This document shows, piece after piece, positions 26,351 through 36,444 of a stretch of 64,000 bases of DNA. Numbering within the stretch: the first letter of the stretch is position 1; each line of letters begins with the position of its first letter. Source of the stretch: Tautonia plasticadhaerens (GTDB taxonomy: Bacteria > Planctomycetota > Planctomycetia > Isosphaerales > Isosphaeraceae); the NCBI RefSeq assembly GCF_007752535.1, contig NZ_CP036426.1, positions 5,208,001-5,272,000 on the forward strand. The letters run 5' to 3'. The position numbers were made by a program, and so were the translations under genes. The notes below the pieces were generated by a model. That model was not told where the DNA came from, did not search any database, and saw only the letters and a list, made by a program, of their open reading frames with translations.

Positions 26351-26379
26351 GGGGGCTGCGGCCCCCCGGCTGATCCATC

Positions 26380-28451
26380 ATGCTCGACGAACGCATCAAG
26401 AGCCGCATCCTGGACGACCACAAGCGTCTGACCGCCGAGGGCAGGCTCCCGTCGAGGGCACAGTTGGAGGCTGCAATCCGCACCTTCCGCAGCCGGTTCG
26501 GCCCGGACGTGCTCGCCCGGCTGGACGGCGAGGAACTCCTGGAGGTGATGCACGCCCGAGGGAACCGGGACAGCCTCGTCTACTGGTTGGAGTTCAAGAG
26601 CGACGAGGAGTTTCCCTCCCGCCACTTCGGCAGCATCTCCGGCGGTAGCTCCTTCAACTACGGCATCTTCCGGAGCAGGGACCTCGACTGCTGGGTCACC
26701 GGGAGGCCGCAGAACGTCCGGGAACTGACGGTCCCCGAGGCGGTCGAGATCGCCCGCAGGCAGCGGGACGAACTGGTCCGGAGTGCCGAGCGCATTGGCA
26801 GGCTGCCGGGCGGGGCGGATGACGCCGAGTACCGAACGCTCCAGGAAGACCTGGGGCGCATCGCCCCGTCGGTCTGCGACTCGGCGTGGGGGCACAAGTA
26901 TTCACCCTGATGTCCCCCGAGAAGCTCGACGACTACCACAACCCCGATTACCAGCGGTTCCACCTGGTCAAGATGCTCCAGGTGCCGCCCGAGGGCGAGG
27001 GACGTTACCTCTGCGCCAGCCGGTTCGTCGCCGCCGCCGCCGAACTGGACATCCCGATCAACCACCTGGTGACGGTCCTCAACGAATATCACTCCGCCCA
27101 CCACGGCTACTGGCGTGTCGGCACCTCCGACGGCGGAAGCTCACGGGACTGTTGGCCGGAGATGCGGGACGGCGGGTTCGTGGCCGTCGGCTGGCCCGCC
27201 CTCGGCGACCTTTCCGGCTTCGAGAAGGACTCCACCTCGAAGCAGCGGCTGATCGGGCTGCTCGGGGACCGCTATCCGGGCAGCCCCCAGCAACTCGGTC
27301 GTACGGCGACCCAGGTCCTCAACCTCGTCGCCGGGATCGCCGAGGGGGACATGGTCCTGGCCTGCAACGGGGCCAGGGTACTCGGCGTCGGCAGGGTCGT
27401 CGGGGCCTATGTCTACGAGTCGGGTCAGGACGCCCCGCATCGTAGTCCCGTCGAGTGGCGCTCGCTGGACGAGTGGAAGATGCCCGTTCCCGAAGGACTC
27501 CGATCGACGGTGCACCGGCTGAGGAAGCACTCGGAGACCCTCGTCGAGGCGGAGCGACGTGCCCTGGGCGGCACGATCGGCGTCCGGACATCCCGCCCGG
27601 CGACCCCCACCCCGAAGGCTGGGGCGGTCCCCCGGCTCGACGGCGTGCCGGGCCGCATCCAGTCGGTGCTGGAGCGTCGGGGGCAGGCCATCCTCTACGG
27701 GCCGCCCGGCACCGGCAAGACCTACTGGGCCGAGCGCACCGCCCTGGACCTCGCCTCGTACTCCCACCACGGCAGGCCCTTCGGCGAGCTATCTGACGCC
27801 GAGCGGGGCACGATCCTCGGCGAGCCGGATCGCCCCGGTGCCGTCCGGCTCTGCTGCTTCCACCCGTCCTACGGCTACGAGGACTTCATCGAGGGCTACC
27901 GCCCCGAGTTGCACGACGGCGTCGTGGGCTACGCCCTGCGGGACGGTATCTTCAAGCGGCTCTGCCTGGACGCCGATCGCCAGCCCGACCGCAGCTTCGT
28001 GCTGATCGTCGACGAGATCAATCGGGGCGACTTCCCCCGCATTTTCGGCGAGTTGCTGACGGTCGTCGAGAAGGACAAGCGGGGCAAGCCGGTCCTCCTG
28101 CCGCTGGGCTGCTCGGCGTTCCAAGTACCGCCGAACGTCTCGATCATCGGGACGATGAACACGGCGGATCGGTCGATCGCCCTGCTCGACGCCGCCCTTC
28201 GCCGTCGGTTCGGCTTCGTCGAACTGATGCCCGACGTGGCCCCGCTGGGCGAGTCCGTGGTCGCCGACATCCCGCTGGGGCCCTGGCTGGAGGCGCTGAA
28301 TCGCCGCATCTGCGAGCACGTCGGACGGGACGCCCGCAACCTCCAGGTCGGGCACGCCTACCTGATGGAGGGCGGCCGGCCCGTCCGGGATGTCGCCCGG
28401 TTCGCACGCATCGTCCGGGACGAGATCGTGCCGCTGCTGGAGGAATATTGC
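26380..28451 (+). pseudogene. McrB-like AAA+ ATPase with EVE-like domain, frameshifted and 3'-truncated
   Basis: The first frame (26380 to about 26901) encodes MLDERIKSRILDDHKRLTAE ... SAWGHKY. One base is missing at about 26901 (TATTC for TATTTC), and the second frame continues FTLMSPEKLDDYHNPDYQRF. An EVE/PUA-like module follows (GGFVAVGWPALGDLSGFEKD, GDMVLACNGARVLGVGRVVG), as in modified-base readers. The McrB motor is last: GPPGTGKTYWAE, VLIVDEINRGDFPRIFGELL and GTMNTADRS...LRRRF. Coding ends at LLEEYC where an IS begins, so the last part and any mcrC are gone. McrBC systems restrict modified DNA. Confidence 0.88.
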
Positions 28452-29828
28452 CTGCTTATCACGGATTTGGGGGATGGAAGCGGATGTCCATGTCAGCCCG
28501 TCCGACAGCGGCTATGCTGAGGGTCACGGATCTCCGCCTCGTGAGCCATCAGCAGGGACGACGCCATGCCGGCAGCCGACCCCACGTCCCCGCCCCTCCG
28601 GGGACAGAAGGCCATCTGTATCCCCCGCGCCCCGCAGAAGTATGAGCAGATCGCAGGCGATGCCGAGCGGTTCCGGGAGTATCTGGGCCAGCAGATCGAA
28701 GCCCATCCGGAACTGTTCCCATCCGAGATCCGGCGGGGCTACCGCATGAAGGACACCTACACCTCCCGCAAGGCCGGCTGGAGGCTCCGGCGGATCGACC
28801 TCCGCGACGGCCAGAGCTCCCTGGTCCGACCGTCGTTCTTGATGCCGTAGCTGACCGCCCACACCGAGGACGTGCAGGCCCCCCTTTTCTCCGCAAGTTC
28901 GCCGTCCCTGACTGGGCCCTGACCGAGGTCTTCGGGCGGGGCCCGATGTACTGGCATCGCCTGGGACGCACGCTTGGCCGATCCGGCCTGGTGGGGGCCA
29001 CGGTCAAGGGACCGGAGCGGTTGCCCGGTCATCTGGTCGCCGACGAGAAGCACACGACCTTGGCCGGCGAGGAGGTCTACCTGGCGGCCACCGCCGGCGG
29101 CGGGTGCTGCCTGGGCCTGGCGTTGGCCGAGAAGGCGGATCAGGACGAGTTGACGAGGGCCTACGGCGTGTCCCGGGATGGGGTCCGGGACCTGGACCCG
29201 GAGTACCGGCCCCGGACGGTCAACACCGACGGCTGGGCCGCCACGCAGGCGGCCTGGCGGGCGTTGTTCCAGGGGGCGACGATCATCCTCTGCTTCCTCC
29301 ATGCGTCCCTGGAGATCCGGGAGCGGGCCAAGCACCTGAAGGAGACCTTCGATGCCCTCCGGGGGCGGGTCTGGGGTGCGTATCACGCCCCGGATGCCCG
29401 CACCTTCTCGCAACGGCTTCGCCGGCTGCGGGAGGGGGCCCCGAAGCACATCGACAAGCCGATCGTGCGGGAGAAGGTGCTGTCACTGTGCGAGGAGCGC
29501 GAGGCGTTCGCCCTGGCCTACGCCCATCCCGGCTGCCCTCGGACGAGCAACCCGGTGGACCGGCTGTTGCGACGGCTCGACTGCCACCTGTCCTGCACGC
29601 AGCAACTGCACGGCAAATCGGCAGCGGCTGAGCAGGGGTTGCGAGGTTGGGCGTTGATCCACAACTTCGCCCCGATGTGCCCTTGGACGGTCCGAGAGAC
29701 CCCCGAGTTGAGGAGCCCGGCGGAACGGCTCAACGGGAAGCGGTATCACCCCGACTGGCTCCAGAACCTGCTGATCTCGGCCTCACTCGGAGGGGATCGC
29801 AGGGCTCCCCGAAATCCGTGATAAGCAG
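28452..29828 (+). mobile_element. Degenerate insertion sequence replacing the 3' ends of two defence genes
   Basis: The element is 1377 bp. The terminal inverted repeats begin CTGCTTATCACGGATTT on both ends and match at 22 of 23 positions. The left flank is the mcrB-like gene and the right flank the 3' end of the SNF2 helicase gene on the opposite strand. No target duplication is seen. Both genes stop exactly at the element, which points to an IS-mediated deletion or recombination and not to simple insertion. Confidence 0.85.
28566..29821 (+). pseudogene. DDE-type transposase with a stop and a frameshift
   Basis: The first part (MPAADPTSPPLRGQKAICIP ... SSLVRPSFLMP) ends in TAG at 28848. After the stop, coding potential resumes, and near 28885 one base is missing in a T-run (CCCCCCTTTTCTCC), after which LRKFAVPDWALTEVFGRGPM is restored. 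The catalytic region has HLVADEKHTTLAGEEVYLAA, VNTDGWAATQAAWRALFQGA and SNPVDRLLRRLD. The IS family is not one I can name. Total length is two more than a multiple of three, confirming one lost base. Confidence 0.8.
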
Positions 29829-31405
29829 CAGAATTGCAGGTTGACGCCCTCGGCGGCCGACTCGGTGGCGATCATGATGGTCGCCTCGTCCCGGAAGCGG
29901 TCGACGAGCGCCGACCTCATGTCGGCGGACGCCGACCCGGTGACGCAGTCCTCGCCCCGGTGCCGCTCCAGCCAGTCGGCGTAGATCCGCTTCGACTCCG
30001 GGTCGGTGTTCGTGCCGTTGAAGGTCACGATCCGCCCGGCGTAGCCGCTGCGCTCCAGCAGGTCCTTGAGGTAGTCCTGCGTGCGGCGTGACTCGGTGAA
30101 GATCAGCGCCTTCCTCGGTGCCCCGTTCTTCCCGGCCTGCTCGAACCCCCGCTCCAGGGCGAACAGCAGGGCGTCCCCCTTTGCGTTCCGGCTGATCGAC
30201 TGCGCCAGCGCCCGGTAGCTGCGGAGTTCCTCGATCTCCTCCCTGATGGCCTCCCGGCGGTCCTCGGGGTCGTCCTCGTCCGGATCGCCCTCGTCGTCGC
30301 CGTCGTCGAGGGCCTCGTGCCATTCCTCCTCAAGCTCGTCGGCGTGCTCCACGTCGTCGACCACGGAGCCGACGCCGTCCTCCCCGGCCTCCGCCTGGAG
30401 GGTCTCCAGCCGGTCGATCAGCTTTCCCAGCGTGGCGGTGATCGCAAATGACGACGAGGCCAGGATTTTCCGCAGGATCAGGGTGATGAGTTGCCGCTGC
30501 CCGGACGGCAGGGCCATCAACTCGGGCTTCTGGAGGTAGGTCGAGACCTGTTCGTAGAGGCGGACCTCCTCGTCGGTCTGGGTGAAGTCCTGCGTGATCG
30601 AGATGCGGTTGGTGTACGGGACGTACTCCGAGACCTGTCGCCGCAAGGTGCGCTGGCAGACCGGCCGGAGGCGGGTCCGGAGTTCCTCGATCTGGTCTGG
30701 CGTGACCTTCTCGGCCTTGGTGGCGAACCGGCTCTTGAAGGACTTCTCGTCGCCGAAGAGGTGGGGGTCTACGAAGCTGATGAGCCCGTAAAGCTCCATC
30801 AGCGAGTTCTGGAGCGGGGTCGCCGTCAGCAGGACCTTGGGGCGGGACAGGACGGCGTCCCGGATGGTGCGGGCGATCCGGTTGCTTTTCTTGTAGACGT
30901 TCCGGAGCCGGTGCGCCTCGTCGAGCGTGATAAGGTCCCACGGCACCTGCTTCAGGTCATTCACCTTGGACCGGGCGAACTCGTAGGAGCAGACGACGAC
31001 CCGGTCGGGCTGGTCGAACGGGTTGCCGCCCTGGTGCTTGCGGTGGGCGTTGAAGCTGCGGGTCTCCAGGATGACGGAGTCGATGAAGAACTTCTCCAGC
31101 AGTTCCCGGTTCCACTTCTTGCGGAGCGAGGCAGGGACGATGCAGGCGATGCGGCGGCGGCGTTCCGCCCAGAGTTGGCTGATGATGAGCCCCGCCTCGA
31201 TCGTCTTCCCCAATCCCACCTCGTCGGCGAGGACGGCCCCGTTGGAGAAGGGCGAGCGGAAGGCGAACAGGGCCGCATCTACCTGGTGGGGGTTCAGGTC
31301 GACCGTGGCGTTCAGCAGCGACTGCGACAGCTTCTCGGCGTTGTCGGAGGCCAGCCGCTTCGTCAGTTGGTGAGCAAAGTATTGGGACTGGTATTCGGTC
31401 GGCAC
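29829..31405 (-). pseudogene. SNF2-family helicase, C-terminus lost at the IS border
   Basis: About 525 residues remain. Helicase motifs visible: motif I GAVLADEVGLGKTIEAGLII, motif II LITLDEAHRLRN, motif III LLTATPLQNSLMELYGL, then after an acidic linker (EALDDGDDEGDPDEDD) motif IV ALIFTESRRTQDYL and part of motif V MIATESAAEGVNLQFC. It breaks there. Motif VI with the arginine finger and the C-terminal domain are missing, so ATPase-driven translocation should be lost. RapA/DrmD-like SNF2 helicases of this type occur in several anti-phage systems. It lies downstream of the HerA-type ATPase on the same strand, 126 bases apart. Confidence 0.88.
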
Positions 31406-31531
31406 AATTCTCGTCCGCCAGACGACAGGTCCTCGTCGACCCCGATCGACTCCCCGACGAAGCCCTCCGAACCGGCTATCTTAGGTAGATTTCAGCAGTC
31501 AAGCAAGCAGACACCCTGGAGATTCGCCCGC

Positions 31532-34500
31532 TCAGCCCCCGGTGCCGCCGACGTTCCTGATCGTCTCGCCGCCGTGCTGGCTGCACCGGGGCCGGATGGC
31601 CAGCAGTTGCGGCACCTTGAGAAGCGGGTCGGTGCAGTCGTCGTCGGTCTGGACGAAGCAGACGCCCTGCTCCAGGTCCAGGTTGCTGACCCGCTGGGCC
31701 GAGAGCGCCTCCAGGTTCGGGGCCGCCTTGCGGATGGCGTCGATCGCCTTGCGGTCGGAGGTCTTGAAGATCAGCCGGGTCAGCAGGTACTTGAAGATCC
31801 GGGCCGGGATGCGGTCGGGGAACTGCGAGGCGAGGACGAACGACATCCCGTCGTGGCGGATCTGCGTGATGGCGTTCTCTAGCTCGGCCACGAGGTCCTT
31901 CGAGTCCACGTACTCGTGGGCCTCGTCGAAGACGACCATCTTGTTGACGCCGTTCTTCGCCCGCCGCACGAGGTCGGTCAGGACCAGGCAGAGCTTCAGG
32001 GCGTCGTCGCTGCTGAGCGCCTGCATCCTCAGGTCGAAGACGTTCAGGCTGCCGCCGGTCAGCACGTCGGCCCACTCGTAGGCCCGGTCGTCGGTCAGCC
32101 ACTTGCTGGCGAAGCTCAGGCGGTTCTCGGCCCGCCGCCGCTGCATCGTGCTGAGCCGCTCGTCGGTCAGGATGTGATGCTCCAGGTTCTTGTAGGTCAG
32201 CCGCTCCTGGTAATAGAGCTTCTGGATGATGTCCCGGATCACGTCCATGTACTCGGACTGGGCGCTGGGCGGCTTCATCAGGATCTCCCAGTGCTCCGCC
32301 CCGAGTTCGTCGGGTCGGAACTGGATCGGGAACGTCGGGATGCCCCGGTACTCGTCCCGCCTCCGGTCGAGTTCCGGCCCGTAGCTGAAGACGTTGACCC
32401 GATCGACCCCGGCCGGCTCGGCCCCGTACTCCTGGCGGAGCCGCTCGACCTCGGACGGCTTGGCGTTCGGCCGCATGAACCCCCAGTGCTCGAACCGGGC
32501 GTCGGGGTTGCGCCGGTAGTTGAACGCCACGACTCACATGGGCTTGCGGTGGCGGCTCAGGTTCGGCAGCGCCGCCAGGGCGCTCTCGATCAGCACGCCC
32601 AGGGCGTAGGACTTGCCCGAGCCCATCTAGCCCAGCACGACCATGCACTGCGGCTTCGTGAACGAGACGGCCAGGCCCCGCTTGCCGTCCTTGAGCCGCC
32701 CGATCAGGCCGAGGCTGGGGCTGTCCAGTTCGGTGTCGCCTACCACCACCTCGATCGGGACGGGAGGTGCCGGCTCGACGGCGACCGGCTTGCCGGCAGG
32801 AATCGTGCCCGATCTCCTCGGCGAGGGCTTCGAGGCGGCACTCGGCGTCCCCGAAGGCACGGGGGCGGCGACGTTCCCTGGCGAGGGGGCGGCCTGCGTC
32901 GAGGGATGCGTGGCGGCGGCCGGGGCCGGCTGCGTGCCGTTGTGCCCCGACACAGGTTGCTCCATGCCGATCGCCCGTGCGAAGGATTCGGAGAGGTTGG
33001 CGGCGTTCCTGAGCAACTGCGTCCGGCGTCCCACGCCCTCGCCCTTGACGAACTCGACGAACTGCTGCTTGTCGACCTCGTGGGTGCCGATCGAGAGGTC
33101 GTGCTCCTCGATGGCGACCAGGGCGTCGTAGATGGCATTGAGGAGCGAGATCTCGCCCCCACCGGCCGGGAGGTAGACCCCGCCCATCTCCTGGACCGAC
33201 TCGACCAGCTCCTGGCCCCTTGCCCCGGCGGCCTTGCAGCGCCTGTCACGAAGGAGGACGACCTTCTTCGGGCCCCGGGCGGCCCTCATGACCTCGACCA
33301 GGTTCTTCATCCTCGCCGTGAAGGAGTTCCCCTCGGCGTTGTTGATGCACAGGCAGAGGTCCTCGGCCGTGCCCGGCAGCCGGACGAGCAGGTTCGGCGG
33401 CATGACCTTCGCCCCGCACGTCGCCCGGTCGTAGGCGGCCCGCTCGCCGGAGTGGGCCAGCAGCGTCTCGACGACGTTCCGCATGCGGCCGAAGAGGTCC
33501 TGCTCGATCGGGATCTCCCGGCCGTAAGAGTCGAGGTGCCGCTGCTCGGCCTGCTCCATCGTCGAGCGGATCAGCCCGTCCACCGCCGCTCGGGTCACGA
33601 CGGCCGGGCCGCCCGCCGGCTGGGGGGCGAGGCACTCCTCGTCGCCGTCGAGCCACGCCTCGAACATCGAGCGTGCTTCCTGGATGAAGGAGCGGGGCGA
33701 TCTGGCCTTGCCGCAGAGGGCGGACACGTCGTCCTCCGTGAAGGGATAGATGCTCGTCGACAGCCGGTGCTTCGAGAAGGACGGCTCCAGGTGGGCCGCC
33801 AGCATCTTCAGGCCGTACTGAGGTCCGAAGGTTTCCAGCGTCACGGACTGCTGGGCGATCCGCTCGGTGACACTGGAGTCGAGGGCGTGGCTGAACCAGG
33901 ACTCCCAGAGGCTCGGGAAGATGCAGGTGACGACCAGCAGGTTGGGCGTCATGGTGAAGATCTCCCGCACGGTGTCGCCCCACCGCTGCGAGAGCCGCTG
34001 CTGGTCCCGGAGCCCCTCAAGCTGGTCGAAGGCCAGGATGAGCGGCTGGTAGTAGGTCGAGAGGATGCCGATGGTCTGGATCGCCCGCAGCGCCTGCTCC
34101 TCCCGCTGCTGCTGCGTGGACACGTCGGCTGAGGTCTCGTCGATCTTCACCCAGGTGGGGTCGAGTCCGAGGTCCTTCGCCTCGGCCTCGTCGATGTCCT
34201 GGCCCGACAGCCACTTCAGGAGGACCCGCTTGCGATCCTCCCTGGAGACGAAGCAGTAGGTGATCAGGACGTGGGCGATCCGCTGGTCCACGTCCGGGTT
34301 GTGCGTCTGGAGGTAACGGAGGGTGCGATTGCGGATCGTCCGCATGTTGCTCTGGCGTTGCTCGCCCTCGCCGAGCATGCGGAAGAGGTTGTAGGGGTCG
34401 TCCCGGAGGTTCTTCGCCCAGCGCCGCCTCTGGTCCGCATCCCTGCCGGCTTCGATGTCCTGCTCGAAGCCGGGGATCAGCACGGCCGAGAAGACGTGGG

Positions 34501-34909
34501 CCAGTAGGTCGTCCAGTTGGGTCTGCTGGGGGGTGTCCGGCGAGAGGGACTGGGACAGGCTGCGGATCATCTCGGCCCAGATGTGCTGGGCGACGGCGTC
34601 CTCGTTGTTCGGCTTGCGGACGAAGAGGATGTGGTTGGTCCGGGACAGGTTGCGGGCGACCCGCATGAGCAGGTGGGTCTTGCCCGTCCCCGCCTCACCC
34701 AGGACCAGGATGCCCTGGGTGATCGACTCGCCCCCCGGCGTCCCGGAGGTCGACAGCCGCTTCAGCGCACGCACGATCCGCTTGTAGGCGTGCTGGTTGT
34801 ACTCTTCGAGGTCGGGTGCCCGGTCCCAGGGCGTGTTGACCCGATCGAGGAACGCCGGGGGATCGACTTCCAGCAGGGGGCGGTAGGTCTCATCCTGGTC
34901 GGCGTGCAT
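31532..34909 (-). pseudogene. Two-domain ATPase (AAA plus HerA/FtsK-like) with two in-frame stops
   Basis: The ATG at 34909 gives 1126 codons in one frame to the final stop. The N-terminal AAA module has Walker A LVLGEAGTGKTHLLMRV (residues about 69-83) and LILAFDQLEGLRDQQ. A Pro/Ala-rich linker leads to a HerA-like module: PQCMVVLG, then TAG at 32627-32629, then MGSGKSYALGVLIES (Walker A). A TGA follows at 32534-32536 after HRKPM, then VVAFNYRRN and Walker B NKMVVFDEAHEYVDSKDL. Both stops lie in the open frame. Without readthrough only the AAA half (760 residues) is made. Together with the SNF2 helicase this looks like a two-gene defence unit of uncertain type. Confidence 0.85.
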
Positions 34910-35205
34910 GGTCTGCCCCGGTCGGCTAGTCCGATCGTCTACACCAGGCGCTCCACTTTCGCAGGGCTGAAAGCGCCCGACGAGGAGCAAATCCGATGAT
35001 CCCACCAATCCGAAGATGCTTGGCTGGTTGGGTTTAGCTCTTATACTGTCTCGACGCCTGTTGCACAACCATGCAGTATCCTAGGCCATGCGAGGGTGCC
35101 CGGGGCCAAGGGCCTCTCGAACCGGTTCTCCGTTGCCGCAGATTCCCGGACGCCCGTAACATCGGTCGAGCGACCGCCCCCCGCCGTCCCCTCCGGAGGG
35201 CCGCC

Positions 35206-35823
35206 ATGGGACGCTTCCGGTTCTCGATCGCCGCCATGCTGGGCGTCGTCCTCTTCGCCGCCGTCGCCGTCGCCGCACTCCGGCAGGCGGATCGGCCCTG
35301 GGACGGCGTCCTGTTCAGCACGACCCTCGGCCTGCTGCTCCTCTCGATCCTGCTGACGATCCACTGCACCGGCCGGTGGCGGGCCTACTGGCTCGGGTTC
35401 ACCCTGTTCGGCGGGGTCTACCTCGGGCTCAGCCTGATCCCCCCGGTCGAGGAACGGCTGCTGACGACCGAGGCGCTGGCCTTCCTCGACTCGAAGATGC
35501 CGGGGCGGGAGGCCAGCATGTCCTTCTCGGTCGCCTTCTCGCCCCAGGGTCGGACGCTGGCGACGAGCGGACAGGGAGGGGTCGTCCGCCTCTGGGATGC
35601 GAAGACGGGCCGGCCGATCGGCGTTACCGGGGGTGACTCCCAGCACTTCGTCCGGATCGGGCACTCGCTCGTGGCGCTGATCCTGGGTTTCGCCGGGGGG
35701 CACCTATCACGGGCGCTCCATCTCTCGGGTCAGGGACGGCCGGAGGAGAGGACCGGCCACCAGCAAACCCCATCCCCTGACCGCCCCTCCTATCCGACGA
35801 TCCCCGTGCACCGCCACCAGTAG
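35206..35823 (+). CDS. Membrane protein with an embedded single WD40-like blade
   Basis: The start at 35206 is preceded by CGGAGGG. The 205-residue protein has an N-terminal helix (FSIAAMLGVVLFAAVAVAAL), two more hydrophobic segments (FSTTLGLLLLSILLTI and YWLGFTLFGGVYLGLSL), then one WD40-type blade (SVAFSPQGRTLATSGQGGVV RLWDAKTGRP) and a final hydrophobic stretch (HSLVALILGFAGGHLSRAL). A single blade cannot form a propeller. It may be a gene-conversion insert. The 3' end overlaps the convergent membrane gene by 34 bases. Confidence 0.6.
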   Translation: MGRFRFSIAAMLGVVLFAAVAVAALRQADRPWDGVLFSTTLGLLLLSILLTIHCTGRWRAYWLGFTLFGGVYLGLSLIPPVEERLLTTEALAFLDSKMPGREASMSFSVAFSPQGRTLATSGQGGVVRLWDAKTGRPIGVTGGDSQHFVRIGHSLVALILGFAGGHLSRALHLSGQGRPEERTGHQQTPSPDRPSYPTIPVHRHQ

Positions 35824-36173
35824 TACCCGTCGAAGAGCAGCAAGAAGGCACCCTGGATGACGACGGCGAGGCCGAACCCCTTCAGCGGCGGCTTCTTGCG
35901 GCTCAGAAGGGCCACCCCCACGACGACATAGAGCACGTCGAGGCCGGTGTTGAGCCGGAGGATCGGCAGCAGTTCGGAGGCCGGACGGGACTCGCCGATG
36001 GAGGCGAACCAGCCGATCACGCCGTCGATCAGCCCCCAGACGCCCGACATGAACCAGAACGAGCGCCAGAACTCGTTCGGGCGGGCGTAGAGCCCGATCG
36101 TCGCAGAGCCGAGCGAGGCCAGCGACCACAGGAGCAGTCCGGCGACCAGTTGGTCCTGGATGGCGTTCGGCAT
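35790..36173 (-). CDS. Four-helix membrane protein (DUF6992-like)
   Basis: A 127-residue protein starting MPNAIQDQLVAGLLLWSLAS. Hydrophobic segments: residues about 8-27, 35-53 (FWFMSGVWGLIDGVIGWFA), 70-87 (LDVLYVVVGVALLS) and 95-112 (GFGLAVVIQGAFLLLFDGYYW). The Gly-Leu-Ile-Asp pattern in helix 2 resembles DUF6992 membrane proteins. The upstream in-frame extension is rejected because it is Arg/Pro-rich. Confidence 0.6.
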   Translation of the reverse strand: MPNAIQDQLVAGLLLWSLASLGSATIGLYARPNEFWRSFWFMSGVWGLIDGVIGWFASIGESRPASELLPILRLNTGLDVLYVVVGVALLSRKKPPLKGFGLAVVIQGAFLLLFDGYYWWRCTGIVG

Positions 36174-36444
36174 GGTTCGTCCATCGTCTGGGGTTGGTGT
36201 GCGACGGCAACGTTGCGGCTCGGGACCGTCCCGCTCGATTACTTGGACGGCTGTCGGGGGGCGCTCCCGCTGGCGAGTCGGGCTCGACTCCAAGGCAAGG
36301 CGATCGAGAGTCTCGTAAGCGGGCGGCTGCATTCAGTCTAGGCATCGCATCACGGGCGGCACTCGTGGCCGACGCAAGGCCCTGCCATGTCCTATCTTTC
36401 CGTCGGCGTCAGCCCCTCGATCCACCCCCGAGATTCAGCCGACG

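Noticed and set aside
31916-34132. A 738-codon open frame opposite the AAA/HerA ATPase
   Set aside because: High GC content creates long antisense frames. Its composition (Arg, Gly, Val repeats) is not protein-like and the ATPase motifs are on the minus strand.
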